Assembly: GCA_002482965.1 (NCBI GenBank)
Contig: DLGZ01000076.1
Coordinates: 1-64,000, forward strand
Length of the DNA stretch: 64,000 nt
Direction of reading: 5' to 3'
Source of the DNA: Verrucomicrobiaceae bacterium UBA7681
Lineage (GTDB): Bacteria; Verrucomicrobiota; Verrucomicrobiia; Verrucomicrobiales; Verrucomicrobiaceae
The notes beneath the pieces are model-generated. The model ran no database searches, had not been told where the DNA came from, and saw only the letters and a list, made by a program, of their open reading frames with translations. The translations under genes were made by a program, and so were the position numbers. Below, piece by piece: positions 8,491-17,391 of the stretch (positions are counted from its first letter, which is position 1; every line of letters begins with the position of its first letter).

Positions 8491-10236
8491 TCAGGGTGGT
8501 TGGACTCCCCAGAGTTTTGTCAGGAGGGCAAACATTTCGGGATCGTGCTGATTGAGTTCCTCCCTTGTGAAAGGGAAGAAGTCGTTGCGGGTGAAGAAGG
8601 CTTCGGTGCACTCGGCGAAGTATTCCTTGGCGTTGGTCATGGCATAAGCTTTGTCCAGCCGCTGCCGGCCTTCCGAGTCCTGCCGCAGGACCTTGTCATA
8701 TTTGCCGGCTGCTTTGGCATGCTGAAAGGCGGCCTCGATCTCGGCATTTTCAAAGCCCAGCACGCGGTCGTGGTAGGCATGGGCCAGCTCGTGCAGGGCG
8801 AAGTTTGGCATGCGGCGTGTCTCGGCTTCGAAGATGCTCACGTTGGTGAACTCGACGGCTTTCGCCATCACCGGATCGTGGCCGTGGTCGCGCAACCAGT
8901 CTGCGCTGGGATGGTAGGCGGCGTGGGCGCGTTCTTTTGGATAGACGGGGCTGAAGTAGAGTGGGACTTTGCGCAGCTCCGCCACTGCCTTGGCAGGGAC
9001 GACGCGCACGATCTCCTGCAGTTGGAGGGTGAGCAGTTTCAGCGCTTTTTCCAAGGCGGGTGCATCCTGGGTCAGCAGCTCGCGGCTGATGTTCACCGTC
9101 CAGCCTTCAATGCTGCGGACCTCACGGACAGCGTTTGCATCCGCATCGCGCTTCTGAGCTTTGGCGCGGATTAACTCGCGCGCGGCCTGCAGCGGCTGCG
9201 GCCAGGCGAAGGTGGGGGCTTTGGAGGGATCATACCCTGCCATGTGTCCGGTGAGGCGTGTGGTTGGCTTGGTGTAGTGCAGCTCGGTGTCGCCAAAGAC
9301 CTCGCGGCACAGGGCGGCGAGGCCGGGATCGTACTCGATGAGCTGAGAGCGGAGGTGCACGTGGTTGTGGTCGTGGTCGTTCACGCGGTTGTCATCAAAC
9401 CAGCTCTGCACGCCTTCCGCCCAGTATTCGTGATGATTCACGCTGGCATATTTGCCGCGCCAGAGGCCGGCCTTCATCGCCTCATCATAGGCGGCCTTCA
9501 GCCGTGTATCGAACGTCGGGTCCACATTCACCATGCCACGCAGGTGAATGCTGTGGGCAAACTCGTGGATGACGATGCACTCCTTTTCATAAGGATCGCC
9601 AGGAAAGGCGAGCACGTTTTCTTCAGCGCATGAGCAGAAGGGATCTGTCTTGCTGCCGCCCAAACCGCGAGCGCGAACGTCCCAGTAGGTTTTGGCCGAA
9701 AGGCTTTCATAACCCTTCACGGGCTCGTCTGCCAGACGGGAAAATTCCGGCAGGTCGGTGGTGAATTCATCGTGCGCCAGAATGATCATGCGCGAGCCGC
9801 TGTCGGTCATGGCCTGGCGAACGTCCGGGCGGTGGGCGAGCATGAGGGAAAGCAGATGCGAGACCTCCTTCAGTGCATAGGGGTTGACCCTGGCCGTGGC
9901 CACGATGGGAAAACCGCCAGCGCTGGTGCGCTGCGTGTAGCATGCGGGCACGCCGTCCTTCGCCGCCGGATCATAGCGAAAGCCCTGCACGGGCACCTTG
10001 CTGATCAATTCTGTCTCCTTCCCGTCATCCACGATGACAAAGTGATGCCCTAGTGTGGTGCCGATGATGCTGTCCTTGCCGGATTCGATTTTGCCATTGG
10101 AGACACGTCCGCCGTCGGGCTTGAGCCAGAACACTTCCACGGCATGAGGCGCGGCGTTGATGATCTGCAGCTTGGGCCGGTCCAGCGCGAGCGCAGCCGT
10201 TGAAAGGAAGAGAATGGCGGCAAGGGTGGTTTTCAT
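8491..10236 (-). CDS. Exported protein with two HExxH metallopeptidase-like domains
   Basis: 581 residues with a signal peptide (MKTTLAAILFLSTAALA). Two zinc-metallopeptidase motifs are visible: HEFAH at residues 224-228, followed by HHEYWAEG (Glu270/Glu274), and HELAH at 482-486, followed by AKEYFAE (Glu538/Glu542). Each pair has the HExxH plus downstream Glu layout of gluzincins, so the protein looks like a tandem duplication of one catalytic domain. Family assignment is uncertain, because such domains also occur in uncharacterised Verrucomicrobia and Planctomycetes hydrolases. The start overlaps the stop of the FAD dehydrogenase gene by 4 bases. A role in extracellular protein breakdown is inferred from the motifs and the neighbouring peptidase genes. 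Confidence 0.72.
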   Translation of the reverse strand: MKTTLAAILFLSTAALALDRPKLQIINAAPHAVEVFWLKPDGGRVSNGKIESGKDSIIGTTLGHHFVIVDDGKETELISKVPVQGFRYDPAAKDGVPACYTQRTSAGGFPIVATARVNPYALKEVSHLLSLMLAHRPDVRQAMTDSGSRMIILAHDEFTTDLPEFSRLADEPVKGYESLSAKTYWDVRARGLGGSKTDPFCSCAEENVLAFPGDPYEKECIVIHEFAHSIHLRGMVNVDPTFDTRLKAAYDEAMKAGLWRGKYASVNHHEYWAEGVQSWFDDNRVNDHDHNHVHLRSQLIEYDPGLAALCREVFGDTELHYTKPTTRLTGHMAGYDPSKAPTFAWPQPLQAARELIRAKAQKRDADANAVREVRSIEGWTVNISRELLTQDAPALEKALKLLTLQLQEIVRVVPAKAVAELRKVPLYFSPVYPKERAHAAYHPSADWLRDHGHDPVMAKAVEFTNVSIFEAETRRMPNFALHELAHAYHDRVLGFENAEIEAAFQHAKAAGKYDKVLRQDSEGRQRLDKAYAMTNAKEYFAECTEAFFTRNDFFPFTREELNQHDPEMFALLTKLWGVQPP

Positions 10237-11474
10237 GCGAAGCGGTCAGGTGACATCAAATCGAGCGCTACGGGTGAGTTCTCTCCGGCAAGGAGGTCGC
10301 TGACGATCTTTCCTGTCGCGGGGGCGAGGCTGAGGCCCATCATGGCGTGGCCGGTGGCGAGGGTGAGGTTTTTCCAGCGATGAGTGCGTCCGATGTAGGG
10401 CATGCCATCTGGCGAAACGGGGCGCAGACCGCTCCAGGGTTTTACTTCGGCGAAGTCGCTTTCTTCAAACGCTGGGAAGTATTGGGGGAAGGCGCGGGTG
10501 ATGCCGCGTGCGCGGCGATGGGTGATGGATTCGTTGAGGCCGGCCATTTCCATGGTGCCGCCGACGCGGAGGGCACCGTCCATCGGGGTGACGGCGAGAC
10601 GGGCCTCGGTGCAGATGCTGCAGAGGTCGGGGAGTTGCTTTGGATGAGGCAGTGTGAGGCTGTAGCCTTTGCCTGCTTGCATGGGGAGCTTGAGTTCCAG
10701 AGACTTTGCGAGTTGTGCTGACCAGATGCCGCTGCATAGCACGACTTCTTGGGTGTCGACGAGGCCGTGTGATGTTTTGACGGCGCGCAGTGTGTTGTTT
10801 TCCACTTCGAAGCCTTTCACCTCTGTCTCCCACAGAAACTCTGCGCCTAGGCGAGTGAGTTCTGATTCGAGGGCGGCGATGAAGCGGGTGGGGGAGAGAT
10901 GGCAGTCTTTGGGGAAGTAGACGCTGCCGCTGACATCCATGGTGACGTTGGGATCGAGTGCGGCGGTGGCTTTGGAGTCGAGCACTTGGGCGGGAATGCC
11001 GAGGGCGTTGGCCGTGGCGGCCATGTGGGCTTCTTCATCGAGGGTCTGCTGCTGTTTGCAGAGCATGAGGAGGCCGTTTTTTACGAGGCCGAAATCGAGG
11101 CCGATGTCTTCGAAGCACTGGCGGCTGAGTAGGCTGAGGTCTCGCAGAACCGGCGCGGCTGCGGCGACGCGCGCGGCGGTGGAAGATTTCCAGAAGTGGA
11201 GGGACCAGGCGAGGAGATCGGCATCGAGGCGGGGTTTGATATAGAAGGGAGACTCGGGGTTCCACATCCACTTGAGGCCGAGGCGGACCATGCCGGGAGC
11301 GGCGAGGGGGGTGAAGTGGCTGGGGACGATCATGCCTGCATTGCCGAATGAGCAGCCGTCGCGTTGTGCGGGCTTTTGATCAATGAGGGTGACCTGCATG
11401 CCGCGCCGGGCGCAGTAGAGCGCTGTGCTCAGGCCGATGACACCGGCTCCGAGGATGGTGACGGGCTTGCTCAT
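10233..11474 (-). CDS. DadA-like FAD D-amino-acid dehydrogenase (possible D-hydroxyproline dehydrogenase)
   Basis: 413 residues. The dinucleotide-binding GAGVIG motif starts at residue 9 and is followed by the DadA/glycine-oxidase-type fold (SFGNAGMI near the flavin, SGLRPVSPDGMPYIG and TGHAMMGLSLAPATG near the C-terminus). Such enzymes oxidise D-amino acids, passing electrons to a membrane acceptor. Lying between a hydroxyproline-epimerase-like gene and peptidases, and in the same operon as a DapA-family lyase, it fits the step that oxidises cis-4-hydroxy-D-proline to pyrroline-4-hydroxy-2-carboxylate. D-proline or another D-amino acid remains possible. It overlaps both neighbours by 4 bases. 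Confidence 0.83.
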   Translation of the reverse strand: MSKPVTILGAGVIGLSTALYCARRGMQVTLIDQKPAQRDGCSFGNAGMIVPSHFTPLAAPGMVRLGLKWMWNPESPFYIKPRLDADLLAWSLHFWKSSTAARVAAAAPVLRDLSLLSRQCFEDIGLDFGLVKNGLLMLCKQQQTLDEEAHMAATANALGIPAQVLDSKATAALDPNVTMDVSGSVYFPKDCHLSPTRFIAALESELTRLGAEFLWETEVKGFEVENNTLRAVKTSHGLVDTQEVVLCSGIWSAQLAKSLELKLPMQAGKGYSLTLPHPKQLPDLCSICTEARLAVTPMDGALRVGGTMEMAGLNESITHRRARGITRAFPQYFPAFEESDFAEVKPWSGLRPVSPDGMPYIGRTHRWKNLTLATGHAMMGLSLAPATGKIVSDLLAGENSPVALDLMSPDRFA

Positions 11475-13789
11475 GGTTTTAAGTGCCGCACGAGAAACTC
11501 CATGCGGAGGCGTGAGCCGTAGGGGGTCTCTGCGGCGCCGTGGCCGGTGCCGATGATGGGCATGAAGTCGAAGGTTTTGCCGGCTTTTTGCAGGGCACCG
11601 ACGACCTGCGTGGTGGTGGCGGGATCGACGTTGGTGTCGAGTTCGCCGACGATGAGGAGGAGGAGGCCCTGGAGTTTGTGGGCATCTTCTTTGTTGGAGC
11701 TGCGAGCGTAGCTGTCATCCACGGGCCAGCCCATCCATTGTTCATTCCACCAGATTTTGTCCATGCGGTTGTCGTGGCAGCCGCAGTCGGCGACGGCGAC
11801 GTGGTAGAAGTCGTGATGATCGATGAGCGCACGCATGGCATTCTGGCCACCGGCGCTGCCGCCGTAGATGCCGACGCGGGTGAGGTCCATCCATGGGCGG
11901 GTTTGCGCGGCGGCATTGATCCAGGCGATGCGGTCTGGGAAACCGGCGTCCTTGATGTTTTTCCAGCACACGTCGTGGAAGGCTTTGCCGCGATGGTTGG
12001 TGCCCATGCCGTCGAGTTTGACGATGATGAAGCCGAGCTCGGCGAGTTGATGCATGCGGAGCTGGCGGTCGAAGTCCTTGGGGGCGAAGGCTCCGTGCGG
12101 ACCGGCATAAATGTCCTCCACAACGGGGTATTTTTTTGTGTCATCGAAGTGCGAGGGCTTGATGAGGATGCCGTGGATGTCGGTGGTGCCATCGCGGCCT
12201 TTGGCGACGAAGCGCTCGGGCATGGTCCAGCCGGCGGCAAGGAGTGCGGAGACATCGGCGGTTTCCAGTTTGCAGATTAGGCCACCATCGCTGCTGCGGC
12301 GGAGTTCGTGGACGGTCGGGAGATCGGCACGGGAGTAGGAATCGATGAAGAACTCGCGAGTGGGGGAGAACTCGATGTGGTGGTTGCCATCGCCTTGAGT
12401 GAGCTGCTGGAAGCCGGTGCCGTCAAAGTGGATGCTGCAGAGGTGGAGGTGGTAGGGGTCTTCGTCTTTGCGAAGGCCGCTGGCGAGGAAGGTGATCTCC
12501 CGCTTGTCGTAATCGAAATGGAGGACTTCGCGGACGGGCCATGAGCCCTTTGTGATCTGATTTTTGACCTGGCCGGTTTTGGTGTCGTAGAGGTAGAGGT
12601 GGCACCAGCCGTCGCGTTCGCTCATCCAGAGGAGTTCTGCGGTTTGGCTGAGCCACTGACGCCAAGTTTTCTGGGTGTAGTCGATGAAGGTTTTTGACCT
12701 TTCCTCGACGACGACGCGGGCTGAGGCAGTCTTCGCATTGACGGCGATGATGCGGTAGAGCTGGTGGCCACGCTCGTTGTAGTCGAAATAGAATTCGGTG
12801 CTGTCGGATGACCAGCGAATGTCGAGTCTTTCGAGTTGGGTGAAGGGATTGGGAAAGAGTTCTGAGGAAACGCGAGTCCACTCGCAGCCGCTTTCGGTGA
12901 GGGTGAAGATGACGGGGAAGGGTTTATGGAGGGGATCGCCGGGCTTGGCGTAATCGCGCTCGATGAGCTTGGGCTGGAGCTGATCTTTTGGGGTGGAATC
13001 GACGATGGTGATTTTGCGGACGGGGACGTGGACGCAACTGCTGACGACGAAGGCCTTGGAGTCGGGGGACCAGAGAACGCGGCTGGTGAAGGGGGATGCT
13101 GCTGCGGTCTCGATTTTTAAGCGCAGGGTTTTATTGGCGGCGCAATCATGCAGGAGGATGAATTCCTGCTCGATCATGGCGGACCATTTGCCGTCAGGGG
13201 ATTGGCTGCCGCGCTCCTGTTTCTCGGGGGTCTTCTTTTCTTTAGAGATGCCTTTGCCGTCGATGATGAGTGTTTGCGGCTGCGCTGTGGCCTCGATGAT
13301 GGCGAGGTGCTCGCCGGTGCGGCTGGTGATGAGCCAGACGTGGCCTTCGAAGGTGTGCTGCTCGCGTTCGTTGTTGGCGCGGATGCGACCGTAGTTTTGG
13401 TGCTCGCCCTCATTATTGATCCAGAAGAGATCGAGGTCGGAGTCGAGCTGATTGATGAACTTGATGCCGGATTCTGTGCCGGTGCGGGAGGTCTTGCGGA
13501 GTTCGATTTTGGTGGTTGAGGATTTGAGGGCTTCCTGTTCGGGGAGGCCGAGTTCCTTGAGTGTGGGAGCGGTTTTGCGCTGGCCTGTGATGGCGTTGAT
13601 GAGGACGAATTCGTGGCTCTTGGGGGCAGTCTGGACGCGGTACCAGAAAGTTTTGCCGTCGGGGAGCCAGTTGGCTTTGAGGTGATCGCGGAAGACGAGG
13701 TTTTCGGTGCGCTTGGGGAGGCTGAGGGCTTGCTCGAAATCGGCAGCCATGACGCTGGAAGAGAGCAGAAGTAGCAAAATGGATTTCAT
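11471..13789 (-). CDS. S9 family peptidase (dipeptidyl-peptidase IV-like prolyl peptidase)
   Basis: 772 residues with a short signal peptide (MKSILLLLLSSSVMAA). The N-terminal two thirds is a DPP4-type beta-propeller, with repeats such as VLWSPDSKAFVV and IRWSSDSTEFYFDYN. The C-terminal alpha/beta hydrolase carries the triad Ser645 (GGSAGG), Asp718 (GELDTNVDP) and His750 (GTGHG). The nucleophile elbow is GGSAGG rather than the GWSYGG usual in DPP4. S9 peptidases cut after proline, typically releasing X-Pro dipeptides, which suits proline/hydroxyproline-rich substrates. It overlaps the epimerase-like gene upstream and the FAD dehydrogenase gene downstream by 4 bases each. Confidence 0.88.
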   Translation of the reverse strand: MKSILLLLLSSSVMAADFEQALSLPKRTENLVFRDHLKANWLPDGKTFWYRVQTAPKSHEFVLINAITGQRKTAPTLKELGLPEQEALKSSTTKIELRKTSRTGTESGIKFINQLDSDLDLFWINNEGEHQNYGRIRANNEREQHTFEGHVWLITSRTGEHLAIIEATAQPQTLIIDGKGISKEKKTPEKQERGSQSPDGKWSAMIEQEFILLHDCAANKTLRLKIETAAASPFTSRVLWSPDSKAFVVSSCVHVPVRKITIVDSTPKDQLQPKLIERDYAKPGDPLHKPFPVIFTLTESGCEWTRVSSELFPNPFTQLERLDIRWSSDSTEFYFDYNERGHQLYRIIAVNAKTASARVVVEERSKTFIDYTQKTWRQWLSQTAELLWMSERDGWCHLYLYDTKTGQVKNQITKGSWPVREVLHFDYDKREITFLASGLRKDEDPYHLHLCSIHFDGTGFQQLTQGDGNHHIEFSPTREFFIDSYSRADLPTVHELRRSSDGGLICKLETADVSALLAAGWTMPERFVAKGRDGTTDIHGILIKPSHFDDTKKYPVVEDIYAGPHGAFAPKDFDRQLRMHQLAELGFIIVKLDGMGTNHRGKAFHDVCWKNIKDAGFPDRIAWINAAAQTRPWMDLTRVGIYGGSAGGQNAMRALIDHHDFYHVAVADCGCHDNRMDKIWWNEQWMGWPVDDSYARSSNKEDAHKLQGLLLLIVGELDTNVDPATTTQVVGALQKAGKTFDFMPIIGTGHGAAETPYGSRLRMEFLVRHLKP

Positions 13790-14649
13790 GGGATGCCAAA
13801 TTGGAAGGGGTCGCTTGGATCAAGAATGAGCGTGGATTCCGCTGTGATGAAGGCGGTGCCGGTGATGGTGGGGATGATGCCGTTCTCGGTGGGGGTGTAA
13901 CTGCCTTCGAAGACGCTGCCGATGATGCTTTCCTGCCGCCAAGTTTCGCCGGGGGCGAGTTTTGAATCGGCTGCGAGGCAGGCGAGCTTGGCGCTGGTAC
14001 CGGTGCCGCAGGGGGAGCGGTCGTATTCGCCGCCGGGGCAGAGGACAAAGCTGCGGCTGCGGTTCGCGGGGTCGTGAGGTGGGGCGAAGAGTTCGATGTG
14101 ATCGACCTCGGGGTAGCCCGCAGCGTGCACGGCGGCGCGCATGGCCAGTGTGGCCTTGGTGAGCTGTGGGATGTTTTCGCGCGTGAGTGCGAGGCCGTGA
14201 TCGGCAACCAGAAAGAACCAGTTTCCACCATAGGCGACATCTCCGATGACTGCGCCTGCCTGAACGGCTCTGGCTTTGCGGTATGAGGGAACGTTGCGGA
14301 TGCTCACGCGACCGTCATCATGCAGGGTGGCGGTGACGATGCCGACGGGGGTTTCGATGCGGTGCTCGCCGGATGAAATGCGGCCGAGATGCCGCAGTGT
14401 GATGATGAGGCCGATCATGCCATGGCCGCACATGCCAAGGATGCCAACGTTGTTGAAGAAGATGACGCCTGCGGCGCAGGATGGGGCTGTGGGTTCCACG
14501 AGAAGGGCTCCGACGATGACCTCATGGCCGCGTGGCTCGCAGAGGATGGCGCGGCGGTACGTTTCCAATTCTTCGGGCGATACGCCGCCAAGCACGACGC
14601 GGGTGGGCTCGCCGCCGGTGTGGGAGTCGATGATGGGGATGCGCTTCAT
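13786..14649 (-). CDS. Proline racemase family: probable 4-hydroxyproline 2-epimerase
   Basis: 287 residues. It has the full proline racemase layout: the N-terminal DSHTGGEPTRVV block, the first catalytic cysteine in MCGHG (Cys74) and the second in RSPCGTGTSA (Cys214). The Cys/Cys pair argues for a racemase/epimerase rather than the Thr-containing trans-3-hydroxyproline dehydratases. Family members convert trans-4-hydroxy-L-proline to cis-4-hydroxy-D-proline, or racemise proline. The nearby FAD D-amino-acid dehydrogenase and DapA-family lyase favour the hydroxyproline reading. It is slightly shorter than the common ~310 residues and overlaps both neighbouring genes by 4 bases. Confidence 0.87.
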   Translation of the reverse strand: MKRIPIIDSHTGGEPTRVVLGGVSPEELETYRRAILCEPRGHEVIVGALLVEPTAPSCAAGVIFFNNVGILGMCGHGMIGLIITLRHLGRISSGEHRIETPVGIVTATLHDDGRVSIRNVPSYRKARAVQAGAVIGDVAYGGNWFFLVADHGLALTRENIPQLTKATLAMRAAVHAAGYPEVDHIELFAPPHDPANRSRSFVLCPGGEYDRSPCGTGTSAKLACLAADSKLAPGETWRQESIIGSVFEGSYTPTENGIIPTITGTAFITAESTLILDPSDPFQFGIP

Positions 14650-16403
14650 CGCGGTCTGGCCAGTCGGGTACGGACGAGTTCGGGCAGGAACTTCACAGGG
14701 AGGGAACCGTGATCGATCACGGCCTCGTGGAAACGGCCAAGTTCAAACTTGTCGCCCAACTCGCGCTGCACCTGCTGGCGCAGGCGGTAGAAGGCCATGC
14801 GGCCTGCAAAGTAGGTGCTGAGCTGTGCAGTGCTCTGCTTGGAGCGGATGATTTTCAGCTTTGCCTCGCCCTCGGACTGAAATGCGCCATGGGTGAGCAG
14901 GGCCAGGGCCTCTTCATCGGTCATGGCGGTGCAGTGCATCTTGTGGTCGAGGATGGTGTTGACCACGGCGCGCAGGTAGAACTTCAACTGGTTCAGGCGT
15001 AAAGCGAGATCGCCGTCTCCGTAGCCTTGATCGAGCATCATTTGTTCGGTGTAAACGGCCCAGCCTTCTTTGAAGGTGCCGGATTGGAGGACCTGACGAA
15101 TGAGTGAGGGGCAGCGATTTGAATACTCAAGCTGCACGTAATGGCCGGGATAGGCCTCGTGAATGGTGAGGACCTGGAGCATGTGCTTGTTGTATTCTTC
15201 GAGGAATGTCTGTGCGCGTTCTGGTTTCCAATCTGCAGGGGGCGGGCTGACGGCGTAGGTGCTGGGGCCGGATGGATCGAGGGGCAGGGCGGGCTCCAGG
15301 TAGGCGACGGAGTTGCCACGCCGGAACTCGGGCATCTCCAGAATCTGGCAGTGGTCCGGATCTGGGAGGCGCAGGATGTCGTGCTCGGTGATGAAGGTCT
15401 TGATGCGAGCCACTGTGGCGCGTGCATCGGTGACGAGGTCTTCTGGTTTGCCGTGGTCGTGGCTGACTTCGCGGATCACTTTGGCGATGGTGTCGTGCCT
15501 GCCTTGTTCATCGTCAGGTGGCAAGGGGGACGTGGGGAAATAGCGGCTCCAGAGCTGACGGGCGACGACATACATGTCTCGCTGCACGCGGTCGAACTCG
15601 GCCTCTGCGTCAGCGAGCACTTCATCGGCGGTGCGGCCGGTGTCGAGTTCGAGCTCGAGCTTGCGAGAGAACTTGGCTTTGCCCATGCGCCAGTCCTCAC
15701 GGGCCTTTGGGCGCAGTTCCTTTTCCAGATAGTCCTGATAACTTTTTAGGTTCGAAACGATTGGTTCGGCTGCCCTCTTCAGGGCCGGGAGGTGAGGTGT
15801 TTCTCCAGTGAGAGTGAAGAGCTCTTCTTCGTAAAAGCTGATGGCACCGCGATTTTGCAGGATGGCTGTTTCCAACATCGGCTTTGATGGATGCTGCAAA
15901 GTATCGCGTGCGACTTTGATGATGCCGGGAATGAGCACCATGCGGGCGATGGCGTTCTTTATGTTGGTCTCCTTTGAGAGCGTGGACTGCACGATCAAGG
16001 TGTACACGCTGTCGCTGATGTAGCTGCCGTAGGTGCGGGGATCTTCTTCGAAGGGATTGGTGTTTTCTGCGAGCCAGATGCTGCGGACGAGATCGTCGCG
16101 CAGGATTTCGAAGTCGATCTGGCGGTCACGTGAGAGCTGATCATAGGGCACGGACTTCGGCAGCGTCGTCAATGTTTGCTTTGCATGCTCCAGCCAGGCT
16201 GCGCGGGCTTGGGGGGAGATGTCGTCGAGCAGATGATCGAAGCGATGGTCGCCAAGCATCGTGGCATCCAGCGGGCGCATCTCGAAGGTCTTTTCAAGAT
16301 AGGATTTGAAGAAGGTTTCGAGTCTGGAGTCAGCAGTCTGCGCTGTCAGTGGACGGGCTGCAGCGAGGGCGAGGACAAGGAGAAGCGACGACGGGAGGTT
16401 CAT
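14646..16403 (-). CDS. Exported DUF885 zinc peptidase-like protein
   Basis: 585 residues from the ATG at 16403, which starts a signal peptide (MNLPSSLLLVLALAAARPLTA). The start lies 13 bases after the lyase stop; an in-frame upstream extension overlaps that gene and has no signal. The DUF885 hallmark HEAYPGHY (His415) is followed about 30 residues later by KEGWAVYTEQ, whose Glu446 is the probable third zinc ligand. DUF885 proteins are distant relatives of thermolysin-clan carboxypeptidases, and several are annotated as dipeptidases. The placement next to the hydroxyproline-epimerase-like gene suggests hydrolysis of imino-acid-containing oligopeptides, but the specificity is inferred. Confidence 0.85.
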   Translation of the reverse strand: MNLPSSLLLVLALAAARPLTAQTADSRLETFFKSYLEKTFEMRPLDATMLGDHRFDHLLDDISPQARAAWLEHAKQTLTTLPKSVPYDQLSRDRQIDFEILRDDLVRSIWLAENTNPFEEDPRTYGSYISDSVYTLIVQSTLSKETNIKNAIARMVLIPGIIKVARDTLQHPSKPMLETAILQNRGAISFYEEELFTLTGETPHLPALKRAAEPIVSNLKSYQDYLEKELRPKAREDWRMGKAKFSRKLELELDTGRTADEVLADAEAEFDRVQRDMYVVARQLWSRYFPTSPLPPDDEQGRHDTIAKVIREVSHDHGKPEDLVTDARATVARIKTFITEHDILRLPDPDHCQILEMPEFRRGNSVAYLEPALPLDPSGPSTYAVSPPPADWKPERAQTFLEEYNKHMLQVLTIHEAYPGHYVQLEYSNRCPSLIRQVLQSGTFKEGWAVYTEQMMLDQGYGDGDLALRLNQLKFYLRAVVNTILDHKMHCTAMTDEEALALLTHGAFQSEGEAKLKIIRSKQSTAQLSTYFAGRMAFYRLRQQVQRELGDKFELGRFHEAVIDHGSLPVKFLPELVRTRLARPR

Positions 16404-16416
16404 GGTGGATGCAATC

Positions 16417-17316
16417 TTACATCTTTGGCCGCTTGGCCAGGGCATCGCGGATGATCTTGAGGACTTGTTCGCGTTCGGTTCCGGCGAGGGGCAGGCGTGG
16501 CTCGCGGCACCACTCTTTGCCCAGGCCGGTCTCCTGACAGAGGAGTTTGATGTATTGCACGAAGTGGATGTGGGTATCCAGCTTCATGAGGGGCTGCATC
16601 CAGCGGTAGAGGGTGCGGGCTTCGTCCCAGCGGCCTGAGCGGGTGAGTTCCCAGAGTTTTTGATTTTCCTGAGGGAAGGCGATGCCGCTGCCGGCGACCC
16701 AGCCGTCGATGCCGAGGATGCTGCATTCGAGGATGAGGTCATCCACTCCGGTGAAGAGCTGGTAGCGATCTCCGACGAGATTGCGGAGTTCGGTGATGCG
16801 GCGTGGGTTGGCGCTGCTTTCCTTGATGGAGGTGAGGTTTTCGATGTCGGCGAGCTGGGCGAACATCTCGGGTGTGACATCGGTGTGGTAGCCGACGGGA
16901 TTATTGTAAAGCATCCAGGGCAGGGGAGTGGCTTTGGCGAGGGTGCGAAACCAGTGCTCGGTCTCGCGTGGGTCGCTCTTGTAAACCATCGGCGGCATGA
17001 TCATGAAACCGGCTGCGCCGAGCTGCTCGGCATCCTGCATGTATTGGATGGCGGTGCGGGTGTTCATTTCTGCCACGCCGCTGACGACTGGGATGCGACC
17101 GCGTGCGGTTTCGATGGCGCATTTGAGGACGGCGCGTTTTTCATCGGGTTGGAGGCATTGGTTCTCTCCGAGGGAGCCGCAGACGATGAGGCCGGAGATG
17201 CCGGAGTCGATCAGGGCCTCGAAGTGGCGGGCGGAGGCGGGGAGATTGAGTGACTGATCTTCGTGGAGCTGAGTGACGACAGCGGGGAATACGCCGGACC
17301 ATTTGGGTAGTGACAT
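16417..17316 (-). CDS. DapA/NAL superfamily lyase (candidate pyrroline-4-hydroxy-2-carboxylate deaminase)
   Basis: 299 residues. It is a class I aldolase-fold enzyme with the Schiff-base lysine Lys165 in TSIKESSANPR, the conserved Tyr137 in LYNNPVGY and the GSLGE loop in place of the GTTGE of true DapA. In bacterial hydroxyproline catabolism a member of this superfamily deaminates pyrroline-4-hydroxy-2-carboxylate to alpha-ketoglutarate semialdehyde. That function is proposed here because the epimerase-like and FAD dehydrogenase genes are in the same operon. A sugar-acid or N-acetylneuraminate lyase function is the main alternative, especially with an acetylesterase-like gene in the operon. 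It is the first gene of the operon. Confidence 0.82.
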   Translation of the reverse strand: MSLPKWSGVFPAVVTQLHEDQSLNLPASARHFEALIDSGISGLIVCGSLGENQCLQPDEKRAVLKCAIETARGRIPVVSGVAEMNTRTAIQYMQDAEQLGAAGFMIMPPMVYKSDPRETEHWFRTLAKATPLPWMLYNNPVGYHTDVTPEMFAQLADIENLTSIKESSANPRRITELRNLVGDRYQLFTGVDDLILECSILGIDGWVAGSGIAFPQENQKLWELTRSGRWDEARTLYRWMQPLMKLDTHIHFVQYIKLLCQETGLGKEWCREPRLPLAGTEREQVLKIIRDALAKRPKM

Positions 17317-17367
17317 GGCAGAGCTTGAAATGGGATGGCCGAAGGGTCTTGATTGCTTTTTGGCCGC

Positions 17368-17387
17368 TTGACTGCCAATTCAGTCAA
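17368..17387. promoter_or_regulatory. 20-bp palindrome between divergent operon and regulator (candidate operator)
   Basis: Perfect 7-base arms TTGACTG and CAGTCAA flank the spacer CCAATT. The palindrome ends 4 bases before the ATG of the PAS-AraC gene and lies about 52 bases upstream of the first gene of the minus-strand operon. This is a natural place for a site that lets the regulator activate the operon and limit its own expression. No binding data; operator function is inferred from symmetry and position. Confidence 0.55.
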
Positions 17388-17391
17388 AACC

